From NCBI GenBank assembly GCA_003448835.1, contig DLXM01000009.1, positions 1 through 6,850 of the forward strand: 6,850 bases of DNA. Reading direction: 5' to 3'. Under the pieces are notes generated by a model. That model was given only the letters and a program-made list of their open reading frames with translations. It was not told the DNA's origin and made no database searches. Below are positions 1 to 5,089 of the stretch, one piece after another. The stretch is from Bacteroidota bacterium. GTDB taxonomy: Bacteria; Bacteroidota; Rhodothermia; Balneolales; HLUCCA01. The position numbers and the translations under genes are program-made. Position 1 is the stretch's first letter; each line of letters starts with the position of its first letter.

Positions 1-286
1 CCAACCCGAATTCACCTTCTTCAGCCAATGCGTGAAACAGTGCAATCGTGGCGTGTCCACATAAATCAACTTCCTGTGAAGGAGTAAACCATCGGATTTT
101 CAGATCAGCTTCTTCTTCGTTGGTTGGTTTGAGGGCAAAAACTGTTTCGGAAACATTCATTTCGTTCGCAATCTTTTGCATTTGCTCGGAGTTGAGACCA
201 TTTCCATCGATAACCACCCCTGCCGGATTTCCGGTAAATGGTTTCAGGGTGCATGCATCTACTTGTTTGATTCTCAGCGTGTTCAT
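1..286 (-). CDS. PhzF-family isomerase/epimerase, N-terminal part (runs off left edge)
   Basis: Only the first 95 residues lie in the window; family members are usually about 260-300 residues. The visible part has the PhzF-family N-terminal pattern in order: VDACT near residue 9, PFTGNPAGVV at 16-25, an IANEMNVSET segment at 39-48, and RWFTPSQEVDLCGHAT at 65-80. In PhzF the glutamate of the N-x-S-E-T motif is the catalytic acid/base, which here is E47. The family has a diaminopimelate epimerase-like fold and includes the phenazine enzyme PhzF plus many isomerases of unknown substrate; no phenazine genes are visible, so the substrate cannot be named. The ATG at 286 starts 13 nt after the FKBP gene's stop on the same strand, so co-transcription with it is likely. 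No clear Shine-Dalgarno precedes it. Family assignment is secure; function is open. Confidence 0.93.
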   Translation of the reverse strand, partial: MNTLRIKQVDACTLKPFTGNPAGVVIDGNGLNSEQMQKIANEMNVSETVFALKPTNEEEADLKIRWFTPSQEVDLCGHATIALFHALAEEGEFGL

Positions 287-299
287 TTGTGGTTCAATT

Positions 300-1136
300 T
301 CAAGAGTTCGTAATTTTAACTTCGATGAGCTCTATATCGAATCGAAGAGTTTCATTTGGAGGAATTGTTCCGGGGATTCCACTCTCGCCATAAGCTTGTG
401 TTGACGGTATAAACACCGTTCTTTTTTCACCCGGACGCATATCAGAAATCATTTCTTCCCATCCACGAATCACATAACCTGTGCCCAACCTGAATTCAAA
501 AGGCATTTGACGCAGATATGAACTATCGAAAAGTGTGTTGTCTTCAAGATATCCGCTGTAATTAACAACTACCTGATCGTTTGAATTGGGTTTGTTGCCA
601 CTGCCATTTGAGACGATGATGTATTCAATTTCAGATTCAGTTGATCTACGATTTGAGGATGGTAATTCCCACATTGCAGGAGGTTTAATCACATTCAGCA
701 TTTCAATCTCAAATCGAAGTGTCGATTCCGCGGGAATAATACCTGGGATGCCGGTTTCGCCATAAGCTAATTCCGATGGTGTAGTAATCATACGTTTTCC
801 GCCTGCACGCATCCCTTCGATCCCTAATTCCCAAGCCTGGATGATTTGTCCCTTTCCGAGTTGAAAGTTAATCGGGGTGTTTCGTTCGTAGGAGGAATCA
901 AAAATTTCACCAGATTCCAGATATCCGATATAATGAGCCTGGAAGTAATCTCCGGAATCGACTGGTGTACCTGTTCCAAGTTGGATGTCTTTAATGACTA
1001 ATCCATTTTCCAATGTGGTATCGATGGCTATGGCAGGTTCGAGTTCAGCCTCGTTGGGGGGAGTTTTGTCCTGGTTACAACTTGAAATGAATAATAAAAA
1101 GGCAAATAAAAGGATTGTCGGTTTGGAATTGGGCAT
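300..1136 (-). CDS. Lipoprotein with two tandem FKBP-type peptidyl-prolyl isomerase domains
   Basis: The protein has 278 residues from the ATG at 1136. A start at the TTG at 1193 is possible but would put 19 polar residues before the signal peptide, so the ATG is preferred. Residues 1-20 form a lipoprotein signal (K5, hydrophobic 7-17, lipobox ISSC with C20), predicting an envelope-anchored protein. An acidic linker follows, then FKBP domain 1 (about 44-150) and domain 2 (about 167-275). Relative to human FKBP12, each domain keeps the pocket aromatics: Y69, F79-D80, F91, I98-I99, W102, Y125, F142 in domain 1, and Y193, F203-D204, F215, V222-I223, W226, Y249, F266 in domain 2. The His87 equivalent is Ile in both (I130, I254). 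Both domains therefore look competent for proline isomerisation or chaperone work on exported proteins. The PhzF gene follows after 13 nt. No strong ribosome binding site is seen. Confidence 0.95.
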   Translation of the reverse strand: MPNSKPTILLFAFLLFISSCNQDKTPPNEAELEPAIAIDTTLENGLVIKDIQLGTGTPVDSGDYFQAHYIGYLESGEIFDSSYERNTPINFQLGKGQIIQAWELGIEGMRAGGKRMITTPSELAYGETGIPGIIPAESTLRFEIEMLNVIKPPAMWELPSSNRRSTESEIEYIIVSNGSGNKPNSNDQVVVNYSGYLEDNTLFDSSYLRQMPFEFRLGTGYVIRGWEEMISDMRPGEKRTVFIPSTQAYGESGIPGTIPPNETLRFDIELIEVKITNS

Positions 1137-1227
1137 GGGAAAATTAATTTCAAAAAGCTTTATATCACGTGAAAATAAGGATATTTGAGTCAAAATAATC
1201 GAAAAATATGATTACAACGGCTAAACG

Positions 1228-1247
1228 AAATAAATTAAAATTTATTT
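1228..1247. repeat. Perfect AT-only palindrome just after the Gfo/Idh/MocA-like gene
   Basis: AAATAAATT-AA-AATTTATTT is a 9-bp inverted repeat with a 2-nt centre, three bases beyond the stop of the Gfo/Idh/MocA-like gene (stop at 1251-1253). As RNA it could only form a weak A-U hairpin and no U-run follows on the minus strand, so it is at best a poor terminator. It could equally be a protein-binding site or chance in an AT-rich spacer. The 114-base spacer (1137-1250) holds nothing else I can call with confidence. Confidence 0.4.
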
Positions 1248-1250
1248 GTT

Positions 1251-2099
1251 CTATTTTGATATGGATGCATTCGATTTTGCGATCGTTCTGACTAAACGGA
1301 CTAAATCATGGATGCCATAATCGGATTTACTATTCATCAGAATTGATTTCAAAAATCGATTGATGGCTTGTGAAGCGGGTAATTCCTGAGCAAACGATTT
1401 GTTCTCAATGATCAAGTCTTTGTCCTGGTAAAAAGTAGAGTTGACATTTTTTTCGATAACATTCGTCTCCAAAATCATCCGTTCATCTGAGATATAACGT
1501 ATATGTCTGTTTTCGGTTGCATATAAGGTGTGAAAAAGTGAGGCGGTAGATCCGTTATCGAATTGGATGTATGTGTTTCTTGAGATCGTTTGTGTGGGGG
1601 ATCCAACAGACTGTGCTTCAATTTTGTAAACTCCGGAATTTACCCAGCGTAGTGCAAGCGCCATGTCTTCTACCCATAACAGATCTAATTTTGTACCAGC
1701 ATCAGCATGTTTCGAGTTCACTTCTCTACTAAAATGCATGACCCGAGGTTTGGGGACCTGCTCCATCATCCAAAGTGAAACCGGATTAAAGTAGGACCAG
1801 TTTGCAAATTGTAAGATGGTTCGCCCTTCTTCAACGGTCTGCTGCAAACGCGTTAGCATGGGTAAATCGGTCGGGAGTTTGCCCACGATGAAACAATGGA
1901 TGCCTTGCCGGAGAAGGGTGTAAGCCTGTTGAAGTGCATCCTTTTCATTTAAAATGATGCATGCATCAACTTTTCCTACTGCTTTAAGGGTTTTTGTCAG
2001 AACAACTTTTTCAACCGAAGGATGCGGACGCAGATATTGCTCCCACGTAGAATTACGATCAGCGTCACCAAGCAATCCTACGGTGAGAAGTAGACCCAT
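1251..2099 (-). CDS. Gfo/Idh/MocA-like Rossmann-fold protein, shortened and degenerate
   Basis: This 282-residue protein resembles the NAD(P)-dependent Gfo/Idh/MocA oxidoreductases, which usually have 330-400 residues. An N-terminal Rossmann-like half (about 5-120) opens with VGLLGDAD at 7-14 instead of the usual GxGxxG loop. A helix-strand stretch at 52-79 matches the family's 'ALxxGKHVxxEKP' region, but reads FIVGKLPTD, so the EKP glutamate is Gly and a residue is inserted; K74 remains. FANWSYFNP (98-106) matches the family's 'RFNP' region. The C-terminal half (about 120-260) has the usual beta-rich pattern, including IQFDNGSTASL at 178-188. The family's catalytic 'HxxD' helix seems to be VEDMALALRW (143-152), with His replaced by Asp. 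It may be a non-catalytic ligand binder or an enzyme with changed chemistry; no substrate can be inferred. It begins 23 nt after the PspC gene, with which it is probably co-transcribed. The ATG start has no clear ribosome binding site. Confidence 0.75.
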   Translation of the reverse strand: MGLLLTVGLLGDADRNSTWEQYLRPHPSVEKVVLTKTLKAVGKVDACIILNEKDALQQAYTLLRQGIHCFIVGKLPTDLPMLTRLQQTVEEGRTILQFANWSYFNPVSLWMMEQVPKPRVMHFSREVNSKHADAGTKLDLLWVEDMALALRWVNSGVYKIEAQSVGSPTQTISRNTYIQFDNGSTASLFHTLYATENRHIRYISDERMILETNVIEKNVNSTFYQDKDLIIENKSFAQELPASQAINRFLKSILMNSKSDYGIHDLVRLVRTIAKSNASISK

Positions 2100-2122
2100 C
2101 GGTTAAATTTTGTTACGGTTTA

Positions 2123-2308
2123 TCAATAGTCGTTCGGCATAATTAGAGCCAGAACCAGATACAATATAATTGGGGAGCCGAATCCTACAACTGCAGCTAA
2201 CACAAAAATTATACGAATCATCGTTGAATCCATATTGAATCGTTTTGCAAGTCCACCACAGACTCCAAAAAGTTTCTTATCTGTACTTGATTTAACTAAA
2301 CTTGACAT
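2123..2308 (-). CDS. PspC-domain small membrane protein
   Basis: This 61-residue protein is essentially one PspC domain. Residues 9-22 carry the family core (DKKLFGVCGGLAKR), followed by D27 and R32 in the D-S-T-M-I-R-I segment, and a hydrophobic stretch at about 33-57 that ends in the characteristic LIMP (55-58). In proteobacteria PspC works with PspB and PspA in the phage-shock response to membrane damage; stand-alone short PspC proteins are widespread in Bacteroidota and their role is mostly inferred. No pspA, pspB or pspF is present here. The ATG at 2308 is supported by a good Shine-Dalgarno (GGAG at 2316-2319, 7-nt spacer) and a plausible sigma-70-like promoter just upstream. The Gfo/Idh/MocA-like gene follows after 23 nt. 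Confidence 0.93.
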   Translation of the reverse strand: MSSLVKSSTDKKLFGVCGGLAKRFNMDSTMIRIIFVLAAVVGFGSPIILYLVLALIMPNDY

Positions 2309-2315
2309 ATCATTT

Positions 2316-2319
2316 CTCC
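2316..2319 (-). promoter_or_regulatory. Shine-Dalgarno of the PspC gene
   Basis: GGAG on the minus strand lies 7 nt before the ATG at 2308. It supports that start and is one of the few clear Shine-Dalgarno sequences in the window. Confidence 0.7.
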
Positions 2320-2335
2320 AGGTTAATTTTTGATT

Positions 2336-2364
2336 AGTATAATTGATATGTACGATAAAGTCTA
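2336..2364 (-). promoter_or_regulatory. Candidate promoter of the PspC gene
   Basis: On the minus strand TAGACT (2359-2364; 4/6 to TTGACA) and TATACT (2336-2341; 5/6 to TATAAT) are 17 bp apart, inside the 66-base gap between the photolyase stop and the PspC start. Transcription would begin about 20 nt before the PspC ATG. If real, the PspC/Gfo-like pair has its own promoter. The region is AT-rich, so chance matches are possible, and primary sigma factors of Bacteroidota prefer a different -7 box. Confidence 0.45.
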
Positions 2365-2374
2365 ATAGTTGTTT

Positions 2375-3841
2375 TTAAAAAGTCGAATATTTTTGTAAAT
2401 ATAGCTTCAAATTGATTTTTTTTGCAGTACTATCGCTGGTCATGTATCGGATGTTGCCATAAATCGGTCTTTCCGGACCCCACGGACGGTCAAATCTTCC
2501 GAAAATCCAGAATATACCGGAGTAACTGTTCGGGTCTCGTCCGTCGATGGCATATTTGTTATTTAATTCGATCAGGTACTTGAGTGCAATTCGTGGGTGT
2601 TCGGTCCATTCGAGTACTTTTTTGCCCCATAACATGCGTAAATAATTGTGGATGATGCCTTCGCGGACTAATTGACGTTGTGCTGCGTTCCAGATTGGGT
2701 CGTGGGTGCGTGCCATTTCAAAATCTTCGAAGGAATATATATGTTCTCGAGGATCAGAACTGTGTTTGTCCAGTGTATTAATTGCCCAATCGGGGAGGGA
2801 CTCATATTTATCATAATTGTGAACCTGATGACAAAAGTGAAATCCTGTTTCACGCCAGGTAATTAGTTCGTCCAGAAATGCGTCAATAGCTGGATGTCCA
2901 CCAAAGAATCCATCACGTTTGCCTTGCTGGAAAGTGATTTTATCCTGACTCCAATCAGCTGGTTGCATTTCTAGTGCTGCGAGAACGCATTCAAATGCAG
3001 AAATTTTTCCGTAGTGGAGCCACGGACTGAGTCCACTTGCAGCTCCATTTTCGACATTATTTCGGTTTTCTGCATACTTGAGAAGTCTGTTTTCTGCGAA
3101 ATCCATTAACTGTTTCCATGCTGCCTGACGAGTACCTGAGATTTCCAGTGCCTTCACTTCATGATTTATTTGAAGGGATGCTACAAGTTTTGGGATGTCG
3201 GTTGTTGTAGATAATTTTGGGTATCGGTTTAAGAACTCGTCCGATAACGTGATCGAAGACCTGTTTTTTAGATTAATCAGTGGATCTTTTTGAGGTGGGT
3301 TTCGAAAAGATTCCAGGAATAACTTTTGCATATTCCGCCGGAAAATAAACGCAGAATAGGGAGCTTTGTCTGAAGTTTTCATGGGGATGAGTCCGTTGGA
3401 GTCGACAGTGTACCAGGGAACATTTACACTACGGGACATCATCCGGTTGTACGGTTTGATAATGTAGACCGGATATTCATCCGCAATAACAAGACAAGCA
3501 TTATTAGCGAGCTCATCAACCAGTCCGGAGCCTTGACCTGGCTTCGACTCCACGAAACTGAAGTTATTGAACCCATTTTTTTGACAGAATTCGACGGATT
3601 CGACTATGCCTTCGATCAAAAATTGATGAAATCGGTCACTTGCCCAAGGGATATCGCAACTGAGTCCTTCGTAGATCAAAAGGGGTTTATCCAGCTTATT
3701 AGCCCATGCTACAGCATATTCCAGTGCAAAATTGTAGTGTAATCTGCGATTGATCGACATCCAATACAGAACGTAATCACCCTCGGGATTTACGGGTTTG
3801 ACGTTATTTGAGAAAACTCTGCTCGAGTTGAAATTCTTCAT
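2375..3841 (-). CDS. Class II-type deoxyribodipyrimidine (CPD) photolyase
   Basis: This 488-residue flavoprotein should split cyclobutane pyrimidine dimers using blue/near-UV light. The N-terminal Rossmann-like domain has the class II opening (VLYWMS-x3-RLHYNFALEYA at 24-43). The FAD-binding helical domain has GLSPWLHYGKIS (270-281), THDPIWNAAQ (379-388), HNYLRMLWGKKVLEW (398-412) and DGRDPNSYSGIFW (433-445). The electron-transfer tryptophans of class II enzymes (W360, W381 and W388 in the Methanosarcina mazei enzyme) are matched with identical spacing by W384, W405 and W412, and the flavin-contacting Asn403 by N427. The class II signature normally reading F-x-E-E-x-x-x-R-R-E-L-x-x-N-F is diverged here (FLDELITWRETGFHF, 322-336), so this is a side branch of class II. 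The ATG at 3841 is the only sensible start but has no Shine-Dalgarno. A hairpin plus T-run lies 22 nt upstream. Confidence 0.93.
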   Translation of the reverse strand: MKNFNSSRVFSNNVKPVNPEGDYVLYWMSINRRLHYNFALEYAVAWANKLDKPLLIYEGLSCDIPWASDRFHQFLIEGIVESVEFCQKNGFNNFSFVESKPGQGSGLVDELANNACLVIADEYPVYIIKPYNRMMSRSVNVPWYTVDSNGLIPMKTSDKAPYSAFIFRRNMQKLFLESFRNPPQKDPLINLKNRSSITLSDEFLNRYPKLSTTTDIPKLVASLQINHEVKALEISGTRQAAWKQLMDFAENRLLKYAENRNNVENGAASGLSPWLHYGKISAFECVLAALEMQPADWSQDKITFQQGKRDGFFGGHPAIDAFLDELITWRETGFHFCHQVHNYDKYESLPDWAINTLDKHSSDPREHIYSFEDFEMARTHDPIWNAAQRQLVREGIIHNYLRMLWGKKVLEWTEHPRIALKYLIELNNKYAIDGRDPNSYSGIFWIFGRFDRPWGPERPIYGNIRYMTSDSTAKKINLKLYLQKYSTF

Positions 3842-3862
3842 GAAATGAATTGATGGATTGTA

Positions 3863-3909
3863 TAAAAAAAGAAAGGCTGACCCGAGAATATTCGTTCCCG
3901 AATCAGCCT
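3863..3909 (-). terminator. Terminator-like hairpin with T-run, just upstream of the photolyase start
   Basis: On the minus strand AGGCTGA (3903-3909) pairs with TCAGCCT (3874-3880), enclosing a second stem ATTCG-GGAA-CGAAT with a GNRA-type tetraloop; the outer stem is followed by TTCTTTTTTT (3864-3873). The plus strand has no T-run after the stem, so the signal points the same way as the photolyase gene. It may end transcripts from mscL, whose stop is about 230 nt upstream, or act as an attenuator in the photolyase leader, because its T-run ends 22 nt before the photolyase ATG. Confidence 0.65.
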
Positions 3910-3919
3910 GAATGTGAGG

Positions 3920-3925
3920 ATTTTA
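3920..3925 (-). promoter_or_regulatory. Possible -10 element upstream of the photolyase hairpin
   Basis: TAAAAT on the minus strand (5/6 to TATAAT) would place a start site near 3912, just before the hairpin at 3909-3874. No convincing -35 sits 16-18 bp upstream, as expected only if an activator is needed. This is a weak call in AT-rich DNA. Confidence 0.25.
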
Positions 3926-3954
3926 AATGATTACCTAAAACATTAAGGAAAGGT

Positions 3955-3971
3955 GATAGTCATAGATAGTC
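3955..3971. repeat. 7-bp direct repeat at one helical turn, photolyase upstream region
   Basis: GATAGTC-ATA-GATAGTC (plus strand) is a perfect direct repeat with a 10-bp period, 114 bases before the photolyase start. On the minus strand one copy overlaps a TTGACT hexamer. The one-turn spacing is typical of operators read by two subunits on the same face of the helix, but a chance repeat cannot be excluded. Confidence 0.35.
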
Positions 3972-4069
3972 AAAATTTTTCCTATGAAATGCTACCATCC
4001 AATATTTGGTGAAATTCAAAACCATCGAATCTGTAAAGTAGCCTTATATTTGACAACAAAGCCTATTTA

Positions 4070-4111
4070 CATTCACCATGAATGATTCATTTGCAAAATT
4101 TGCGTTTTGCA
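4070..4111. repeat. Cluster of short dyads downstream of mscL
   Basis: Three inverted repeats are packed here: CATTCA-CCA-TGAATG (4070-4084), ATGAAT-G-ATTCAT (4078-4090, sharing a middle arm with the first) and TGCAAAA-TTTGCG-TTTTGCA (4092-4111). They start 28 nt after the mscL stop on the minus strand. None is followed by a T-run, so they are weak as intrinsic terminators but could stabilise the 3' end of the mscL transcript or bind a protein. Together with the elements nearer the photolyase this is all I see in the 298-base spacer 3842-4139; no open reading frame there exceeds about 22 codons on the minus strand. Confidence 0.35.
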
Positions 4112-4139
4112 TCGTGAACAAAAATCAGCAGAATAAAAT

Positions 4140-4547
4140 TTATTTACCTGACTTTAACAGATCCCGGATTTCAGAAAGAAGAACTTCTTCTTTAGTAGGT
4201 GCCGGTGGAGGTGGAGGTGGTGCTGCTTCTTCTTTTTTCTTGAATCTATTCATTGCTTTGATAACCATAAAAATAGCAAAGGCGACAATTACAAAATCGA
4301 GCAATGATTGAATAAACGTACCGTATCGAATGGCGACTTCTGCGATATCGCCTTGTGCTTCTTTAATAACAAAGGATAAATCGGAAAAATCAACACCACC
4401 AATAAGGAGTCCAATAGGTGGCATAATGACATCGCTTACAAATGACGATACAATTTTGCCAAAAGCGGCTCCGATTACAATACCAACTGCCATATCAACG
4501 ACATTGCCACGCATGGCAAATTCTTTAAACTCTTTCATCATACTCAT
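4140..4547 (-). CDS. mscL: Large-conductance mechanosensitive channel MscL
   Basis: MscL is a homopentameric inner-membrane channel that opens under membrane tension to release solutes on hypo-osmotic shock. The 135-residue protein is full length (E. coli MscL has 136) and aligns without gaps over its first half: the amphipathic N-terminal helix (residues 1-13, MSMMKEF matching MSIIKEF), the pore helix with AMRGNVVD at 11-18 and the gate region around G22, [11 protein letters not shown] at 41-51, and TM2 at about 76-97. The cytoplasmic tail has a basic cluster (KKK, 103-105), a proline run (P110-P115) and the conserved [14 protein letters not shown] helix (118-131). The ATG at 4547 is chosen because it reproduces the E. 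coli N-terminus; GGAGG lies 4 nt upstream, and ATGs at codons 3 and 4 would have longer spacers. It is divergent from the repressor gene across a 152-base gap. Confidence 0.98.
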   Translation of the reverse strand: MSMMKEFKEFAMRGNVVDMAVGIVIGAAFGKIVSSFVSDVIMPPIGLLIGGVDFSDLSFVIKEAQGDIAEVAIRYGTFIQSLLDFVIVAFAIFMVIKAMNRFKKKEEAAPPPPPPAPTKEEVLLSEIRDLLKSGK

Positions 4548-4551
4548 AAGG

Positions 4552-4556
4552 CCTCC
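4552..4556 (-). promoter_or_regulatory. Shine-Dalgarno of mscL
   Basis: GGAGG on the minus strand is 4 nt from the ATG at 4547 and 10 nt from the in-frame ATG at 4541. It is the strongest anti-16S match in the window; the slightly short spacer leaves some doubt over which ATG is used. Confidence 0.75.
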
Positions 4557-4640
4557 GGGGTTAGGTTATAAAATACTTTAATGTAGACGATTGGAAATTG
4601 GATGGTTATGATGATAATTGCAAGCACTCAAAAAAAATAT

Positions 4641-4668
4641 TTGACAATTACTAAATAAGTAGTATTAT
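4641..4668 (+). promoter_or_regulatory. Promoter of the repressor-protease cassette
   Basis: TTGACA (4641-4646, perfect -35) and TATTAT (4663-4668, 5/6 to -10) are 16 bp apart, about 30 bp before the repressor ATG. The same stretch also roughly fits the Bacteroidota layout: TTTG at 4640-4643 and TATTATTTG at 4663-4671, 19 bp apart, though that -7 box would have one extra base compared with TAnnTTTG. It should drive the repressor and M56 genes together. Confidence 0.65.
4649..4664. promoter_or_regulatory. Probable BlaI-type operator dyad
   Basis: TACTA-AATAAG-TAGTA is a perfect 5-bp inverted repeat with a 6-bp centre, lying in the promoter spacer and overlapping the -10. Its 16-bp span and outer arms match the staphylococcal BlaI/MecI operator pattern (TACTA-N6-TAGTA), although the inner TACA-N2-TGTA core is not kept. 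The first downstream gene encodes a BlaI-family repressor, so autoregulation is a strong inference. Confidence 0.6.
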
Positions 4669-4690
4669 TTGGGTAGGATATTAAATAACC

Positions 4691-4694
4691 AGGA
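4691..4694 (+). promoter_or_regulatory. Ribosome binding site of the BlaI-type gene
   Basis: AGGA ends 5 nt before the ATG at 4700, in a good position to support that start. The match to the Shine-Dalgarno consensus is short. Confidence 0.5.
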
Positions 4695-4699
4695 AAATT

Positions 4700-5077
4700 A
4701 TGGCACGTAAACCAACTTTATTGATCGGCGATTCTGAAATGGAAGTATTGAATCATGTGTGGGAGCTCAAAGAAGCGACCGTAGCTCAGGTTCAGCAGGC
4801 AATTTTAAAGGATCGCAAAATTGCATATACAACTGTGATGACGATTATGCAAAATCTGTCGAAAAAGGGATATCTGGACTTTAGACGTGATGGGGTAACC
4901 TATATTTATACTGCAGCAAAGGATCCATCCAAAGTGAAAAAAGACTTTTTGGGTCATTTGATGAACAAGGTATTCAAGGGTTCACCGACTGCACTGATGC
5001 AGACTTTGGTTGAGACCGAAGGGATTTCTGATGATGAAATCGATGAGTTGCGCTCCATCATTGATAAACTGGATTAA
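4700..5077 (+). CDS. BlaI/MecI/CopY-family winged-helix transcriptional repressor
   Basis: This 125-residue protein has the usual length for BlaI/MecI repressors. The N-terminal winged helix (about 8-72) contains DSEMEVLNHVWE (11-22), the recognition helix AYTTVMTIMQNLSKKGYL (42-59; the TTVMT core is a family hallmark) and the wing at R62-Y70. The C-terminal part (about 73-125) has the family's dimerisation pattern, FKGSPTALMQTLVE (92-105) followed by an acidic helix with DEIDELRSIIDKL (112-124). Family members bind dyad operators as dimers and are inactivated when a partner BlaR1/MecR1 protease is activated; staphylococcal BlaI is cut at N101-F102, a pair not present here. The gene is followed after 12 nt by its probable partner protease, and a matching dyad lies in its promoter. 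The controlled gene, other than itself, is not in the window. Confidence 0.95.
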   Translation: MARKPTLLIGDSEMEVLNHVWELKEATVAQVQQAILKDRKIAYTTVMTIMQNLSKKGYLDFRRDGVTYIYTAAKDPSKVKKDFLGHLMNKVFKGSPTALMQTLVETEGISDDEIDELRSIIDKLD

Positions 5078-5081
5078 CGGG

Positions 5082-5085
5082 GGAG
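5082..5085 (+). promoter_or_regulatory. Shine-Dalgarno of the M56 peptidase gene
   Basis: GGAG, within a GGGGGAG run, ends 4 nt before the ATG at 5090 and lies in the 12-nt gap after the repressor's stop. It supports both the start and translation from a shared mRNA. Confidence 0.65.
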
Positions 5086-5089
5086 AATT

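Noticed and set aside
48..404. Plus-strand open frame of 118 codons
   Set aside because: It lies antisense across the well-supported PhzF-like and FKBP genes and has no recognisable domain.
1137..1193. Extended start of the FKBP lipoprotein at a TTG
   Set aside because: It would add 19 residues before a complete lipoprotein signal peptide that already begins with its own ATG at 1136.
4050..4080. TTGACA on the plus strand, as a possible promoter in the photolyase-mscL spacer
   Set aside because: No good -10 follows at 16-18 bp and no plus-strand gene lies downstream; the frame starting at 4078 is antisense to mscL.
3842..4139. Small ORFs of about 21-22 codons on the minus strand, as leader peptides
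   Set aside because: They have no ribosome binding site or codon runs typical of attenuator peptides, and they are expected by chance at this length.
4557..4640. Possible minus-strand promoter for mscL
   Set aside because: Several AT-rich hexamers are present, but no -35/-10 pair with good spacing stands out, so I do not call one.
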